From: Calendula officinalis
Taxonomy: Eukaryota; Streptophyta; Magnoliopsida; Asterales; Asteraceae
Direction of reading: 5' to 3'
DNA: 64,000 nucleotides
Assembly: GCA_963853835.1 (NCBI GenBank)
Contig: OY970823.1
Coordinates: forward strand, 6,156,001 to 6,220,000
Shown: piece by piece, positions 45,209 through 58,333 of the stretch
Numbering within the stretch: position 1 is the stretch's first letter
Layout: every line of letters begins with the position of its first letter
The notes under the pieces: generated by a model
Database searches by the model: none
What the model was told of the DNA's origin: nothing
The model's input: only the letters and a program-made list of their open reading frames with translations
Translations under genes and position numbers: made by a program

Positions 45209-45216
45209 TATAAATA
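45209..45216 (+). promoter_or_regulatory. TATA box of the MADS gene
   Basis: TATAAATA in the context GCCCTATAAATATCC, 61 bp before the ATG. A start of transcription near 45240 would leave a short leader. Confidence 0.65.
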
Positions 45217-45276
45217 TCCTCAAGTGTTTCGACTACATCATATTAAGAAAAGAAAAGAAAAGTAAAGATTACAACT

Positions 45277-45867
45277 ATGATGACTAAAAAGAGCATGGGT
45301 AGGCAAAAGATCAAAATGGCAAAAATGGAGAAAGAAAGCAATTTATTGGTTACTTTCTCCAAACGCCGTGGGGGGCTTTTTAAGAAAGCGAGCGAGCTTT
45401 GCATCTTATGTGATGCGGAAATCGCGATCGTTGTTTTTTCGCCAGGGAAAAAGGTTTTCTCATTTGGTCATCCGTCGGTGGAGACGGTTGTGGATCGCTT
45501 CATCACTCAAAATCCGCCACCGAGATCTGGCACATCAAAACTTGTGGAGACACATCGTAATGCAAATATTCACGAACTCCACAATCATCTCGCCATTGTG
45601 AATTACCAATTGGAGGCCGAAAAGAACAAAAGCGACGACCTTACCAAGATGAGGAAAACCGGCCAAGAAAATAATTGGTGGGAGGCTCCAATAGAGAGCC
45701 TTGGATTACAAGGGCTTGAGCAGTTGAAGATCTCAATGGGGATGCTGAAAAAGAAGATAGACGAGCAGAAGAACAGGCATATGACAGCTGCGGCGGCTAA
45801 CCCATTGCCAATTGGGTCCGTGTACCCTCATGGAGTTATGCCAGGATACGGCCATTTCGGTCGTTGA
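45277..45867 (+). CDS. Type I (M-alpha) MADS-box protein, AGL62-like
   Basis: An intact intronless 196-codon gene. The MADS domain (about residues 8-67) reads GRQKIKMAKMEKESNLLVTF, then S-K-R-R-G-G-L-F-K-K-A-S-E-L-C-I-L-C-D-A-E-I-A-I-V-V-F-S-P-G-K-K-V-F-S-F-G-H-P. S-F-G-H-P directly after the DNA-binding domain is the mark of the AGL61/AGL62 group. These nuclear transcription factors bind CArG boxes as dimers and act in the central cell, endosperm and seed development. The rest carries a weak helical segment (I-H-E-L-H-N-H-L ... Q-L-E-A-E-K) and the conserved W-W-E-A-P followed by L-E-Q-L-K. There is no K-box, as expected for type I. At 196 residues it is shorter than Arabidopsis AGL62 (about 300). 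The start M-M-T-K-K-S-M-G-R-Q fits family N-termini; the second Met is equally possible. A TATA box precedes it and AATAAA follows. Expression is not shown, and type I genes are often recent duplicates. Confidence 0.9.
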   Translation: MMTKKSMGRQKIKMAKMEKESNLLVTFSKRRGGLFKKASELCILCDAEIAIVVFSPGKKVFSFGHPSVETVVDRFITQNPPPRSGTSKLVETHRNANIHELHNHLAIVNYQLEAEKNKSDDLTKMRKTGQENNWWEAPIESLGLQGLEQLKISMGMLKKKIDEQKNRHMTAAAANPLPIGSVYPHGVMPGYGHFGR

Positions 45868-45960
45868 AACGCAATCAGGTTTCGTAATATTTTTATCTCA
45901 GATGCTAATTCGTTTATTTTATTTTATAAAGAACTTGGTTTTTTATTAATAACACTGATT

Positions 45961-45966
45961 AATAAA
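45961..45966 (+). terminator. Possible polyadenylation signal of the MADS gene
   Basis: AATAAA about 95 bp after the stop codon. Confidence 0.4.
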
Positions 45967-46946
45967 ACGTTATGTTACATAGCGTATATGCGCAACTCGT
46001 ATCTTTCTTTATAAATACTCATGAAAAGTGTGCAAATTACATGTATCATTGTTTATTGGATTATTTTGTTCATACTAATTAGCCTAGAAATACAATTACA
46101 ATGCCATGGACATTGTAAGTAAGATATATATATAGTAGTTAGTAACTCAAAACTAGAGTTGCTCTAGAGACATTTAAGAAGATTAGAACGCAAAATAGAC
46201 ATTACATACAGAAAGCGTGTGGTCGCAGTGTACTAGTGTCCTTGCGAAACAAATCGAATAATTTGGGTTTCAAAATAAGTCTTACATTATTCGTTTCACA
46301 TATTATTAGGCAAAATATTATAATGAATGGTAAATTACATTAAATTGAATAATTAGTAAGGGATGCGTCACACACACCTTGAATAAAGTTATGTTAATAA
46401 TATTTATAAAAAAAAAATTATGGTAAAATAATTATTTCACTATAGTGGATGTGTGTCCTACTATTTTTTAACAAATAAGATAAATTATCAAAATGTATCA
46501 TTTATATTGAAATTTTCGAAAATAAAAATTTAAAACTGAAAGTATAAGTATAAACCTAAATGTTTCCTTTGATATGATATTTTTTTGTCCAGTTATGAAA
46601 TTTTAGCTACCTATGCAGTATTAATATTCTAAATCTAAACGTTCTGTTCATGTGATTAGGCTTTCATTTCAAGGCAACTGTCTGTGACGATTGAAGTAAT
46701 TTAATAAGGTTTCAAGCACAGGAAGTGGCTGCTATGCTTGCGAGGGAGGGATATTCGTCGTTAATTTCAAACTTTAATTTTTAATTAATATTTTGTTGTT
46801 ATGAACAATTTTACGCTTTAGCTACCTATCTATGGGTAGCTTCTTCTGATTTATTATAGCGTAAATTTATTTTGTGTTGTTTCATTGGACCATTTTTACA
46901 TGTTATACTTTTTTATACGCTCTTATAAACAAGGTTTTAAATAATA
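45967..46946. other. Intergenic, no gene seen
   Basis: AT-rich without coding content or clear repeats. Confidence 0.5.
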
Positions 46947-47211
46947 CTCCCTCCGTCCCTAAATAAAGTTCCCATTTGTGTTGGGCACAACATTTTAGGA
47001 GATGGTTAGTGGTGGGGTATTTGGTATTACTTTTGAATAAAATATAAGTTTTGATTGGAGAGAGAAAGTGTTTTAAGAGATAGTTAGTGGTGAAAGTATT
47101 GGTAATAATATTATTATATTAAGTGGGTCCCTTAAGTTTGAGAAAATGAGAACTTTATTTAGGGACAAAACTTGAAGGTGAAATGGGAACTTTATTAAGG
47201 GACGGAGGGAG
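46947..47211. mobile_element. Stowaway MITE
   Basis: 265 bp with about 30-bp terminal inverted repeats CTCCCTCCGTCCCTAAATAA (left) and CTCCCTCCGTCCCTTAATAA (right, reverse complement), flanked by TA on both sides (45-46 and 12-13). This is the classical Stowaway (Tc1/mariner) structure. Confidence 0.9.
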
Positions 47212-47269
47212 TATGACGCTTGACATGATGTCATGGTCAAACATCAAGCTTTAAGCTTTAGAATTCATA

Positions 47270-48300
<1,031 letters not shown>

Positions 48301-48434
48301 GCGGTTCATGCGAGAACCACTAAAATTGCGAGAACTGCGAGAATCATTTCTGATCATTGGTTTTTAAGATGAGTGGATGAGATCAAAAGGGGAAAACTTG
48401 AAAATTCGCTGACTAATTTGAAAAGAAAAGGAGG

Positions 48435-48439
48435 AAGGT
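48435..48439. repeat. Target duplication AAGGT (left copy)
   Basis: AAGGT before the 5' LTR equals AAGGT at 58334-58338 after the 3' LTR. Confidence 0.9.
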
Positions 48440-51369
48440 TGTAACGCCCCGAAATTTATATTAATTAAATAGAATTATTTAATCACAATTTATTATTTAT
48501 AATTAATTCTATATTATTTGGGCGACCTGTAATTAGACGGTTCGTCTTTATCAGACGTTTAATTTTCTCGAGCCTACTTAGTGTATTTATGAGCCGCGTG
48601 AGTGTCGGGTGAGGCTGGCCAGAGGGCCAAGGCCGAACCCCTCAATTGTTATTTATTTTCATTCTAGCCCGAGTTTGATGTTAATAGCTTTAGCCCAATC
48701 TAGTCAAGAGCCTAAAGCCCAAGATAGTAATACTTAAGCCTAAATAAAACCCACACAACCGAGATTACACCCTAACCCTACTACCTTTTCCCAGCCGTGC
48801 AAAGAGCATCTCCACCTTCGTCTTTTTTTTCTCTCCAAGCTGTCAACCAGGAGGGTCTTCCTCCCTGTGATTTTCGAGCAGACGCTGAGATCGAGCAACC
48901 TCAACGACCGAATTATGGTGGGAATCAGTTGGAAGCGAGGTGTGTCCGTGGTGATTGAGCAAGGTTCACGCGATCAAGAACCCATCTACATACCTGTTCG
49001 ATCGAGCAAGCAAGAGTAAGTTCCGAGCTTTTGGAGTTTTGTTTATTCCCTGAAATGGGTGAACTTCCGCAGCCCCTCCTTTATTCGATTTATGATTGTT
49101 TTCCGTTTCTAATACTTGTGATACTGATGGCATGGTGATCGCACAGCAGCGTCAACCATCGAGCGAACCGTGTGGATTCCATGTCAACCGAGCAGTGAAC
49201 AAAACCCTCCTCGGTGGATTAACAGCATTACTTCCGGTAGTTCCTCAATCCCCGATTCTTTATTGTTGTATTGTTGAATGTGATATTTTCTGGCAGATTC
49301 GTTATTCTGGATTGTTGTTGATTTTCGACCCTCTTCGGGACTGTTTCTGAGCTTCGTGTCTTCTAGACTTTTGTAGATCCCTGTTTTACCTTTCCGTGAC
49401 CGTCAATCGCTCGTTAATTGGGTTAACGGTTTGTGAGATATGACCCTTTTTGTAACTGACTGCAGTGCTGAAATACTGCACGAAATTGCCTGTTGGAGGC
49501 CTGTTTCGGGACCCTTCGGGGCAGAACCGGGCCGAACTTTCTATAGACGGTTTATAGTGTCTTATGTATACTATCTGCTGCGAAAATCTAGTGTCATTCG
49601 GTGTACCGAGTTGAAAGTTACGGTCATCTGATTTTACTTCAAATGGTGTTTTGGGTTATGTTGAAATTCGGGTTTTTGAAATTCTAGTTTTATCAATTTA
49701 TGAGTCTTTATTTTCGTGGGTTTATAGAGCTGTGTTTCGGGTTTAAAGACTGCATTTGTAAGTATCGGGTTGGGTCAAAACCATCTTGATTATAGCTAGA
49801 CGTTTTATTTAACCGAAAAACGGAAACCGAACCTTAGGGTTCTTGTTTTCCTAAAACCGAATAGTTTTCTTAAATAAAAGACTAGATTAATGGTAAACAT
49901 GTTTCTGAGGCTAAATGTGAATTTCGGTAATGTCGGGTGTTTCGGAAATAGACGGGTTGATGTCGGGTTTTAAAACGGGTCCTATTTTAATATGCTGAAT
50001 TTTAACAAAATCTGTTTGCTGACTTCGGGTCTGTTTTTACCTCACTTAAAATACGTTTTTGGATTTTTGGCCCGTGCTGGGACCTTTATTTTTGAGTTAG
50101 CTTTTCAATGCCGCAACCCTCTCGTCAATCCGAATTACGGTTTAAAAGTTATAGTCAATTTAGTATGCTGCTGTTAGGAAAATGACCTGTGCGACATGTC
50201 TGTCTTGCAACACTGTTTTTAGACACTTAGAATCTGTTTTGGCCAGTGACCGTCTCACAGAGATGTGTAGTTCTGGTTATCTACTTGTCATGGTAAAAAG
50301 ATGGGAAAAATCTAATGAGCCGTTTAAGAGTTATGGCAGTTTCCGTGAGACTGACGGGTGCTGCCAGTTTTCTGAAATAAGTCCTCGGGTAGGATTTTAA
50401 TTCCGGGTTTCACTTTTTGGTTTTTAGGACCGTCTAGGAGATAACGTGCTGTCCTTCTGATTGTCGAGAACCCTTTGGAGCTTACGTTTCTCGAGGTGAG
50501 TATTCTCACCGTGTATTCAGTTTTAACGTTATACATGCATGACTTACGTGTTACATTTCTTGCACCATAATTGTTATCTGAGTTTGATCTGTTATCTGAG
50601 TTTGATCTGTTATCTGAGTATCTGAGCAGCTGTTTACTTATTCATGATCTGAGACATTGTGCCTGGGTAACTAAGCTCGGCACAGAGTCATTCTGTGCTA
50701 TTACATGCTAGGGCAATCTGAGATAATTATGTTAAAGAAATAATAAAACATAATAACACACATCTGAGTTTTGGGATCACCTCCCGTCTGAGTTTTTGGA
50801 ATTATTCCCGTCTGAGTTTTTGGGATTATTCCCGTCTGAGTTTTTGGGATTATTCCAGTCTGAGTTTTGGGATCACTCCCGTCTGAGTTTTGGCTTACGC
50901 CTATCTGAGGTGTGAGGAGGGGCGAGGTTGATCTCTCGTCCCAAATCACACAAGCGCGCTATATAAATTTAAAATCTGAGTAATAAAATCCGAGAAATAA
51001 ATCTGAGTAAATAATCGAGTAGATTCTGAGTAGGAGTACACCGATGTGCCCTCATGTGTTGTATGTTACGATTGTTTGCATTTTGAGATATTCACTCAGC
51101 TTCTCCAGCTGACCCCTATTTTCCCCCACATTGTTTCAGGTACCAGCAGAGGAAAGGAGAAGGTGGACGGTTGACCGCTGTATCTTTCATTACCGATGTG
51201 GACGGCATTTAATATTTTTAAAACACTTAATTTTAACTAATTCCGCATTAAATATATTTTTAAATGAAAATACTATTATTGGGATTTAATGATTCGAGTT
51301 ATTGGGACCTTTTGATTATAATTTTGTATTAAAAAATTTTAAAAATCTTGTAAATTTTAGGGTGTTACA
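48440..51369 (+). repeat. LARD 5' LTR
   Basis: 2,930 bp. It contains a likely promoter TATATAA at 50961-50967, a 23-24 bp tandem array (50763-50908) and (TTATCTGAGTTTGATCTG)n at 50575-50620. Short open frames inside (for example 49096-49350) are identical in the two LTRs because the LTRs are, and are not genes. Confidence 0.95.
50763..50908 (+). repeat. CTGAGTTTT-GGGATTATTCCCG tandem array
   Basis: Six imperfect units of 23-24 bp of the form TCTGAGTTTTTGGGATTATT-CCCG. The same array is at 57727-57872 in the 3' LTR, where one unit has lost one T. Confidence 0.9.
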
Positions 51370-51372
51370 AGT

Positions 51373-51384
51373 TGGTATCAGAGC
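51373..51384 (+). other. LARD primer-binding site
   Basis: TGGTATCAGAGC, initiator tRNA-Met type, three bases after the 5' LTR end. Confidence 0.9.
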
Positions 51385-54300
51385 TCTGACTTGAGGGATT
51401 TGGATTCACAAGGGGTGGATTCAATCTCAAGTTTGAGTCTCGAGTTTTAAAACGCGAATTGAGCAAAATATTTTCTGAGTAAAGTTTCCACATCAAGCAT
51501 ACAGCATGTCACGTCGACCTCTCGCTTTTCCCCATTGCTGGTAATAATTAATAGTTTTTATTTATCGGAGATGTATGTGTATTCTGAGTATGGATGAATA
51601 GAGTAGTCTGAGATTTTTGGGTGTTTATTTTCTAAGTATATTTTTCCGAGTGTTGTTTCTGATTAAATCTGTGAAATAAACCCTAAAGGTTATAATAACA
51701 TACGAAAATTACATGTGAAGCGTACGACTCAATACTATGTATATATAGATATACGAATGCGAGGTTTGATTATTCTGAGTATAATTTAGAGCAAAATTCT
51801 GAGTAAAATTCTGGTTTTAATTCCCAGTGTTTAATATATTTATGCATATACCAATACGCATACTAGAGGAATTATAAATTTTAATGAGAATAATAAAAGT
51901 TTCCAATTTAGAGGAAAACCTAATAGAGTTGAAATGAGATTTTATAATTCTGAGAAATTTTAACCAAAAGTGTGATAAATGAATACCAATTTGTAGAATA
52001 AAATTCATAAATTATCAAATGAGAATCATGCTTGAGTAATTAAGAAACGGAGAAGTTATTAATATTAATCGAGGAGATATCGAACTAAATTTTTGAGAAA
52101 TACGTTTAATGAGATAATAAAATGAGTATTGCATAATGAGAAGATATTGAATCAAGATTAAGCAGCCAAAAATATGGAATTTCAATTTGTGTAAGAATCT
52201 ATAGAATGTATTAAAGAGAATTATTAAATAGTGTTAAAAGAGAAGTGATTATATTAAACTTATTAAATGAGAAATTAAAAATTCGTGAATACCATGAGTT
52301 GTAATAACCGAGAAAATTTCAGGTTGAAAAGTCAACAAATTAATATTTATTTAAGAATCATTAAATTGAAATAAAATGAGAAAACATTATGAGTAAGTGG
52401 TTTATATAGTTGAGTGCAAGACGTCATGTAAATAACGAGTTCATTGAGAGATTGTTAAGTTAACGCAGAGCTAATAAACGAGCTATATAAGCTTATTAGA
52501 ATAATTAACCGAGAATGTTGAACTAGAAAATATTAATAGTCGCTCGAGACGACAATAAGTCGGATAAAATTTAGAGAAAGTGTAAATCATAATTACGAGG
52601 AACACAATAACTGAGAACTCTGGTCAAAAGGGTATTAATTGACACGCTCACAATTACGTTGAATTTAATATAATTGTGAAGATTATGTAAATCATATTTA
52701 TGATGAATGATAAATGACACATCCACATGAAAAGTTTAAAAGGAGATTTGTATTGTGAAAATAACTAAGTGGAAATATTGCTATGAATCTGAGTTATCCG
52801 AGTATCGCGTACGAGACTAAATGTACGCATGATTTCTGAGTAATGATTATGAGATTTTGAGTATGCACTGTTGAGTGCATATCTGTATTTATCAGATATT
52901 GAAAATAAACCTCCTTCTCCTGAGTGTGATTAAAATTCCTTTCTTCTGAGTGTGATTTGTTGGTGGGTTTATATGTGGGAAGTTGTAAACTTTGGGATTG
53001 ACTCGTGACCAAACAGAAGTAGGTGTCGAAAGTAACAGAGGGCCCCTATTATCGTACACACCGAACTTTTGGTTGGTTATGGGGAGATTTTGAAGGGAAC
53101 GATGGACCAATGCTTGTTATTATGAATTAGTATGTGTATCCTAATTGTTTGTGTGAATACATACTTGCTTGTTTATGTTGGTAGACAATACTAGTTCCAA
53201 ACTCGAGGACGAGTTTTTCTCCAAGTGGAGTTGAGTAGGGGTAAAAAGGAAAATTGTCAAGAAATAATTATCATTAATTATTATTTATAAATATTATGAG
53301 CATGATGCTTATGCAGAGAGATTTTGTTGGTATGAATTTAAAGTGCGAAATCTAGATACATATAATTGATCAAATAAATTATAAGAGTAACTATCAAATC
53401 AAGCAGTTGAGAATAATTAAATTTATTCTATGGGTAATTATAGAGTTTACAACAAAATGATAGATCGGGTTTACTGGAGAAATTAACAAATCAAGTTAAT
53501 TGGGTTGAATGAATATCGTGCAAAAGGGAAGTAGTAATACTACAATTATATACAAAATAAGACAGTATACTTATTCTTGGGTGGTTATAAATGTGATAAT
53601 GAGAAATCATTAAATTAAAGTGATGAGAACTTAATAATGAGTCGAATATGAGAAAACTGCTACAATGAAATTTTGAGGAAAATGAGTTAAAATGAGATCG
53701 GTAATTTGCTGGTAATGAGTTATTATTAAAACGAGCTAATTGATAAAATTTTATTTTGATTAATTATGGAGTAATTTTGAGTTATAAGAAATTTACAAAT
53801 CGAGTTACATAAGCAAATTAATAAAATGAAATTAATGAAGAGTTATAAGAAAAGTATTTAATTAACGGGAAGTTTTATTCAAATTTTTGAAGTATTATAA
53901 AGTGTTATGAGTTTTGAGGTATTACAAAATTATATGAGAAAACTCTATTTATGAATAATTATTAAACTTGAGATGAGAACAACTATTCAATAAATTTATG
54001 TTGAACTTAGGAGAAATTTCGAAAATATGAGAATGTAGTAAATTAATGAATTCATTGTAAATTGAGTAATGAGACATCATTAAAATAAGTGTATGAAATT
54101 TAATTGCAACTTTTTGTGGGTAACATGAAATTAATGAGTAGATATGGTCAAAATAATTAAGAGACATTTTAAATTATGTAAAATCAGTGAAACGGTCTAT
54201 TAAAGGATCGTTAAACTAGATGAATGAGATAGCATCTATTAAAATATTATCGAGAAACCACTAAATGTAGTAGAATGAGAACCTGATAAAACTAGTTAAA

Positions 54301-55402
54301 TGACAAGATCGTTAATTTGAGCTATTTAAAGGGTTATCAACATCGGTAATATGCAAACCTAATAGAGTAAGGTAACTATATAATGTTAAAGAAGAGTTAT
54401 TTTGAGAACCAATAACGCGGTTGAGAGAGAATATATCATTCCAAGTATCATAAGCTGGTAAATTGGAACACGCGAGTAGTAATAAGAATGAGTAGAAATG
54501 TGATTTATACCTAATGCTATTACTTGTAAATATTATTACCTTATGAGTTGTTACTGAGTTAAAGTTTTGGGTTTGCTTCTGAGTTAAGATTTATGAGTTT
54601 GCTCCTGAGTTATACATTTTCGAGTTATACTCCTGAGATATGTTTTGAGTTTATTTCTGAGTGGGACTTCTGAGTTATATTTCCAGATCATATTTTGGAG
54701 TTATATACCTGAGTATATGAGAATTCTGTGTGATATGTATATTCTTTGCGATTTATTTGCATGGTTTTTATATTAATTGATAATGGTGTAAACCGCTAAA
54801 TTAATTATTATGCTGTTAACAAACTGTTGACCCATAGAGTAGAGGACCTTCCGAGTCATTCTGGTATCGTCAACAAACCAATAGTAAATTTCCAAGTGGA
54901 GTTGAATCGGTGATTCAACGCGACGTTAATCGCTGAGTGCAATAACTGTATCCGAATGCGGGAGCAAGAAGACGCCTTCAGTAGAATATCTTGGTATATT
55001 TTATGCTCATTATCAACATTTTCTTTACATTCTGAGATCCATAGTGAGCATCCTGACCTTAGTTCTTTGAGCCTTATCGTTTTGCGCCGCTAGAGGCGGA
55101 TAATTGTATGAACACTTACGTGATCTGGAGTTCATTGCCTATTAAGTAAATTCACCATGAAGAGCTTCTTTCTATTCATAACTTTATCGTTTTTATTCTC
55201 CTTTTCCATTTGAATATGCATGTCGTAGGTCACTCTGATGATTTTCCTTTTCCTTCTTAACCTTATCATTTTTGTTTTCTTTCCCCATTAATTTGAGGAC
55301 GTGTGTCGTTGGCGAGTATGAGTCCGAGATGCGAGATCGCATCCCTGGGCTTCTTCCGAGCAATGACTTCGGGGACGAAGTCTATTTCAAGTGGAGTTGA
55401 GT
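51385..55402 (+). other. Non-coding interior of the LARD
   Basis: No open frame of meaningful size on either strand. It is AT-rich with frequent GAGTAA/GAGAA motifs. The motif AAGTGGAGTTGA appears at 53223-53234, 54894-54905 and 55389-55400. At the first and last the frame before it reads ...D-E-(F/V)-(F/Y)-(S/F)-K-W-S, stop. The third copy ends 2 bp before the 3' LTR and acts as the polypurine tract region. Confidence 0.75.
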
Positions 55403-58333
55403 TGTAACGCCCCGAAATTTATATTAATTAAATAGAATTATTTAATCACAATTTATTATTTATAATTAATTCTATATTATTTGGGCGACCTGTAATTAGA
55501 CGGTTCGTCTTTATCAGACGTTTAATTTTCTCGAGCCTACTTAGTGTATTTATGAGCCGCGTGAGTGTCGGGTGAGGCTGGCCAGAGGGCCAAGGCCGAA
55601 CCCCTCAATTGTTATTTATTTTCATTCTAGCCCGAGTTTGATGTTAATAGCTTTAGCCCAATCTAGTCAAGAGCCTAAAGCCCAAGATAGTAATACTTAA
55701 GCCTAAATAAAACCCACACCACCGAGATTACACCCTAACCCTACTACCTTTTCCCAGCCGTGCAAAGAGCATCTCCACCTTCGTCTTTTTTTTTTCTCTC
55801 CAAGCTGTCAACCAGGAGGGTCTTCCTCCCTGTGATTTTCGAGCAGACGCTGAGATCGAGCAACCTCAACGACCGAATTATGGTGGGAATCAGTTGGAAG
55901 CGAGGTGTGTCCGTGGTGATTGAGCAAGGTTCACGCGATCAAGAACCCATCTACATACCTGTTCGATCGAGCAAGCAAGAGTAAGTTCCGAGCTTTTGGA
56001 GTTTTGTTTATTCCCTGAAATGGGTGAACTTCCGCAGCCCCTCCTTTATTCGATTTATGATTGTTTTCCGTTTCTAATACTTGTGATACTGATGGCATGG
56101 TGATCGCACAGCAGCGTCAACCATCGAGCGAACCGTGTGGATTCCATGTCAACCGAGCAGTGAACAAAACCCTCCTCGGTGGATTAACAGCATTACTTCC
56201 GGTAGTTCCTCAATCCCCGATTCTTTATTGTTGTATTGTTGAATGTGATATTTTCTGGCAGATTCGTTATTCTGGATTGTTGTTGATTTTCGACCCTCTT
56301 CGGGACTGTTTCTGAGCTTCGTGTCTTCTAGACTTTTGTAGATCCCTGTTTTACCTTTCCGTGACCGTCAATCGCTCGTTAATTGGGTTAACGGTTTGTG
56401 AGATATGACCCTTTTTGTAACTGACTGCAGTGCTGAAATACTGCACGAAATTGCCTGTTGGAGGCCTGTTTCGGGACCCTTCGGGGCAGAACCGGGCCGA
56501 ACTTTCTATAGACGGTTTATAGTGTCTTATGTATACTATCTGCTGCGAAAATCTAGTGTCATTCGGTGTACCGAGTTGAAAGTTACGGTCGTCTGATTTT
56601 ACTTCAAATGGTGTTTTGGGTTATGTTGAAATTCGGGTTTTTGAAATTCTAGTTTTATCAATTTATGAGTCTTTATTTTCGTGGGTTTATAGAGCTGTGT
56701 TTCGGGTTTAAAGACTGCATTTGTAAGTATCGGGTTGGGTCAAAACCATCTTGATTATAGCTAGACGTTTTATTTAACCGAAAAACGGAAACCGAACCTT
56801 AGGGTTCTTGTTTTCCTAAAACCGAATAGTTTTCTTAAATAAAAGACTAGATTAATGGTAAACATGTTTCTGAGGCTAAATGTGAATTTCGGTAATGTCG
56901 GGTGTTTCGGAAATAGACGGGTTGATGTCGGGTTTTAAAACGGGTCCTATTTTAATATGCTGAATTTTAACAAAATCTGTTTGCTGACTTCGGGTCTGTT
57001 TTTACCTCACTTAAAATACGTTTTTGGATTTTTGGCCCGTGCTGGGACCTTTATTTTTGAGTTAGCTTTTCAATGCCGCAACCCTCTCGTCAATCCGAAT
57101 TACGGTTTAAAAGTTATAGTCAATTTAGTATGCTGCTGTTAGGAAAATGACCTGTGCGACATGTCTGTCTTGCAACACTGTTTTTAGACACTTAGAATCT
57201 GTTTTGGCCAGTGACCGTCTCACAGAGATGTGTAGTTCTGGTTGTCTACTTGTCATGGTAAAAAGATGGGAAAAATCTAATGAGCCGTTTAAGAGTTATG
57301 ACAGTTTCCGTGAGACTGACGGGTGCTGCCAGTTTTCTGAAATAAGTCCTCGGGTAGGATTTTAATTCCGGGTTTCACTTTTTGGTTTTTAGGACCGTCT
57401 AGGAGATAACGTGCTGTCCTTCTGATTGTCGAGAACCCTTTGGAGCTTACGTTTCTCGAGGTGAGTATTCTCACCGTGTATTCAGTTTTAACGTTATACA
57501 TGCATGACTTACGTGTTACATTTCTTGCACCATAATTGTTATCTGAGTTTGATCTGTTATCTGAGTTTGATCTGTTATCTGAGTATCTGAGCAGCTGTTT
57601 ACTTATTCATGATCTGAGACATTGTGCCTGGGTAACTAAGCTCGGCACAGAGTCATTCTGTGCTATTACATGCTAGGGCAATCTGAGATAATTATGTTAA
57701 AGAAATAATAAAACATAATAACACACATCTGAGTTTTGGGATCACCTCCCGTCTGAGTTTTTGGAATTATTCCCGTCTGAGTTTTGGGATTATTCCCGTC
57801 TGAGTTTTTGGGATTATTCCAGTCTGAGTTTTGGGATCACTCCCGTCTGAGTTTTGGCTTACGCCTATCTGAGGTGTGAGGAGGGGCGAGGTTGATCTCT
57901 CGTCCCAAATCACACAAGCGCGCTATATAAATTTAAAATCTGAGTAATAAAATCCGAGAAATAAATCTGAGTAAATAATCGAGTAGATTCTGAGTAGGAG
58001 TACACCGATGTGCCCTCATGTGTTGTATGTTACGATTGTTTGCATTTTGAGATATTCACTCAGCTTCTCCAGCTGACCCCTATTTTCCCCCATATTGTTT
58101 CAGGTACCAGCAGAGGAAAGGAGAAGGTGGACGGTTGACCGCTGTATCTTTCATTACCGATGTGGACGGCATTTAATATTTTAAAAACACTTAATTTTAA
58201 CTAATTCCGCATTAAATATATTTTTAAATGAAAATACTATTATTGGGATTTAATGATTCGAGTTATTGGGACCTTTTGATTATAATTTTGTATTAAAAAA
58301 TTTTAAAAATCTTGTAAATTTTAGGGTGTTACA
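55403..58333 (+). repeat. LARD 3' LTR
   Basis: 2,931 bp and nearly identical to the 5' LTR. TATATAA lies at 57924-57930. It is followed by the duplication AAGGT. Confidence 0.95.

Larger units (their letters stand above)
48440..58333 (+). mobile_element. Young non-autonomous Ty3/gypsy element (LARD-like)
   Basis: 9,894 bp: two 2.93-kb LTRs starting TGTAACGCCCCGAAA and ending AGGGTGTTACA, a primer-binding site and an exact 5-bp duplication AAGGT. The LTRs differ at only about 8 positions by eye (about 0.3%), so the insertion is very recent. The 4.0-kb interior (51370-55402) has no gag or pol. It is AT-rich with many TGAG/CTGAG motifs. The end before the 3' LTR (G-D-E-V-Y-F-K-W-S, stop) looks like the last residues of a gypsy pol. 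A LARD-type parasite of a Tekay/Del-like autonomous family is the best reading. Confidence 0.9.

Noticed and set aside
46947..47211. Stowaway MITE as part of the TA-linked chain
   Set aside because: It has the ordinary 2-bp TA duplication and classical ends, and is separated from the chain by unique sequence.
49096..49350. Small open frames identical at 49096-49350 and 56061-56315 (and similar pairs)
   Set aside because: They are duplicated only because they lie in the two LTRs of one young element.
51373..51384. tRNA-like TGGTATCAGAGC motifs (also at 4112, 16613, 27738)
   Set aside because: They are primer-binding sites directly after LTRs, not tRNA genes; no cloverleaf is present.
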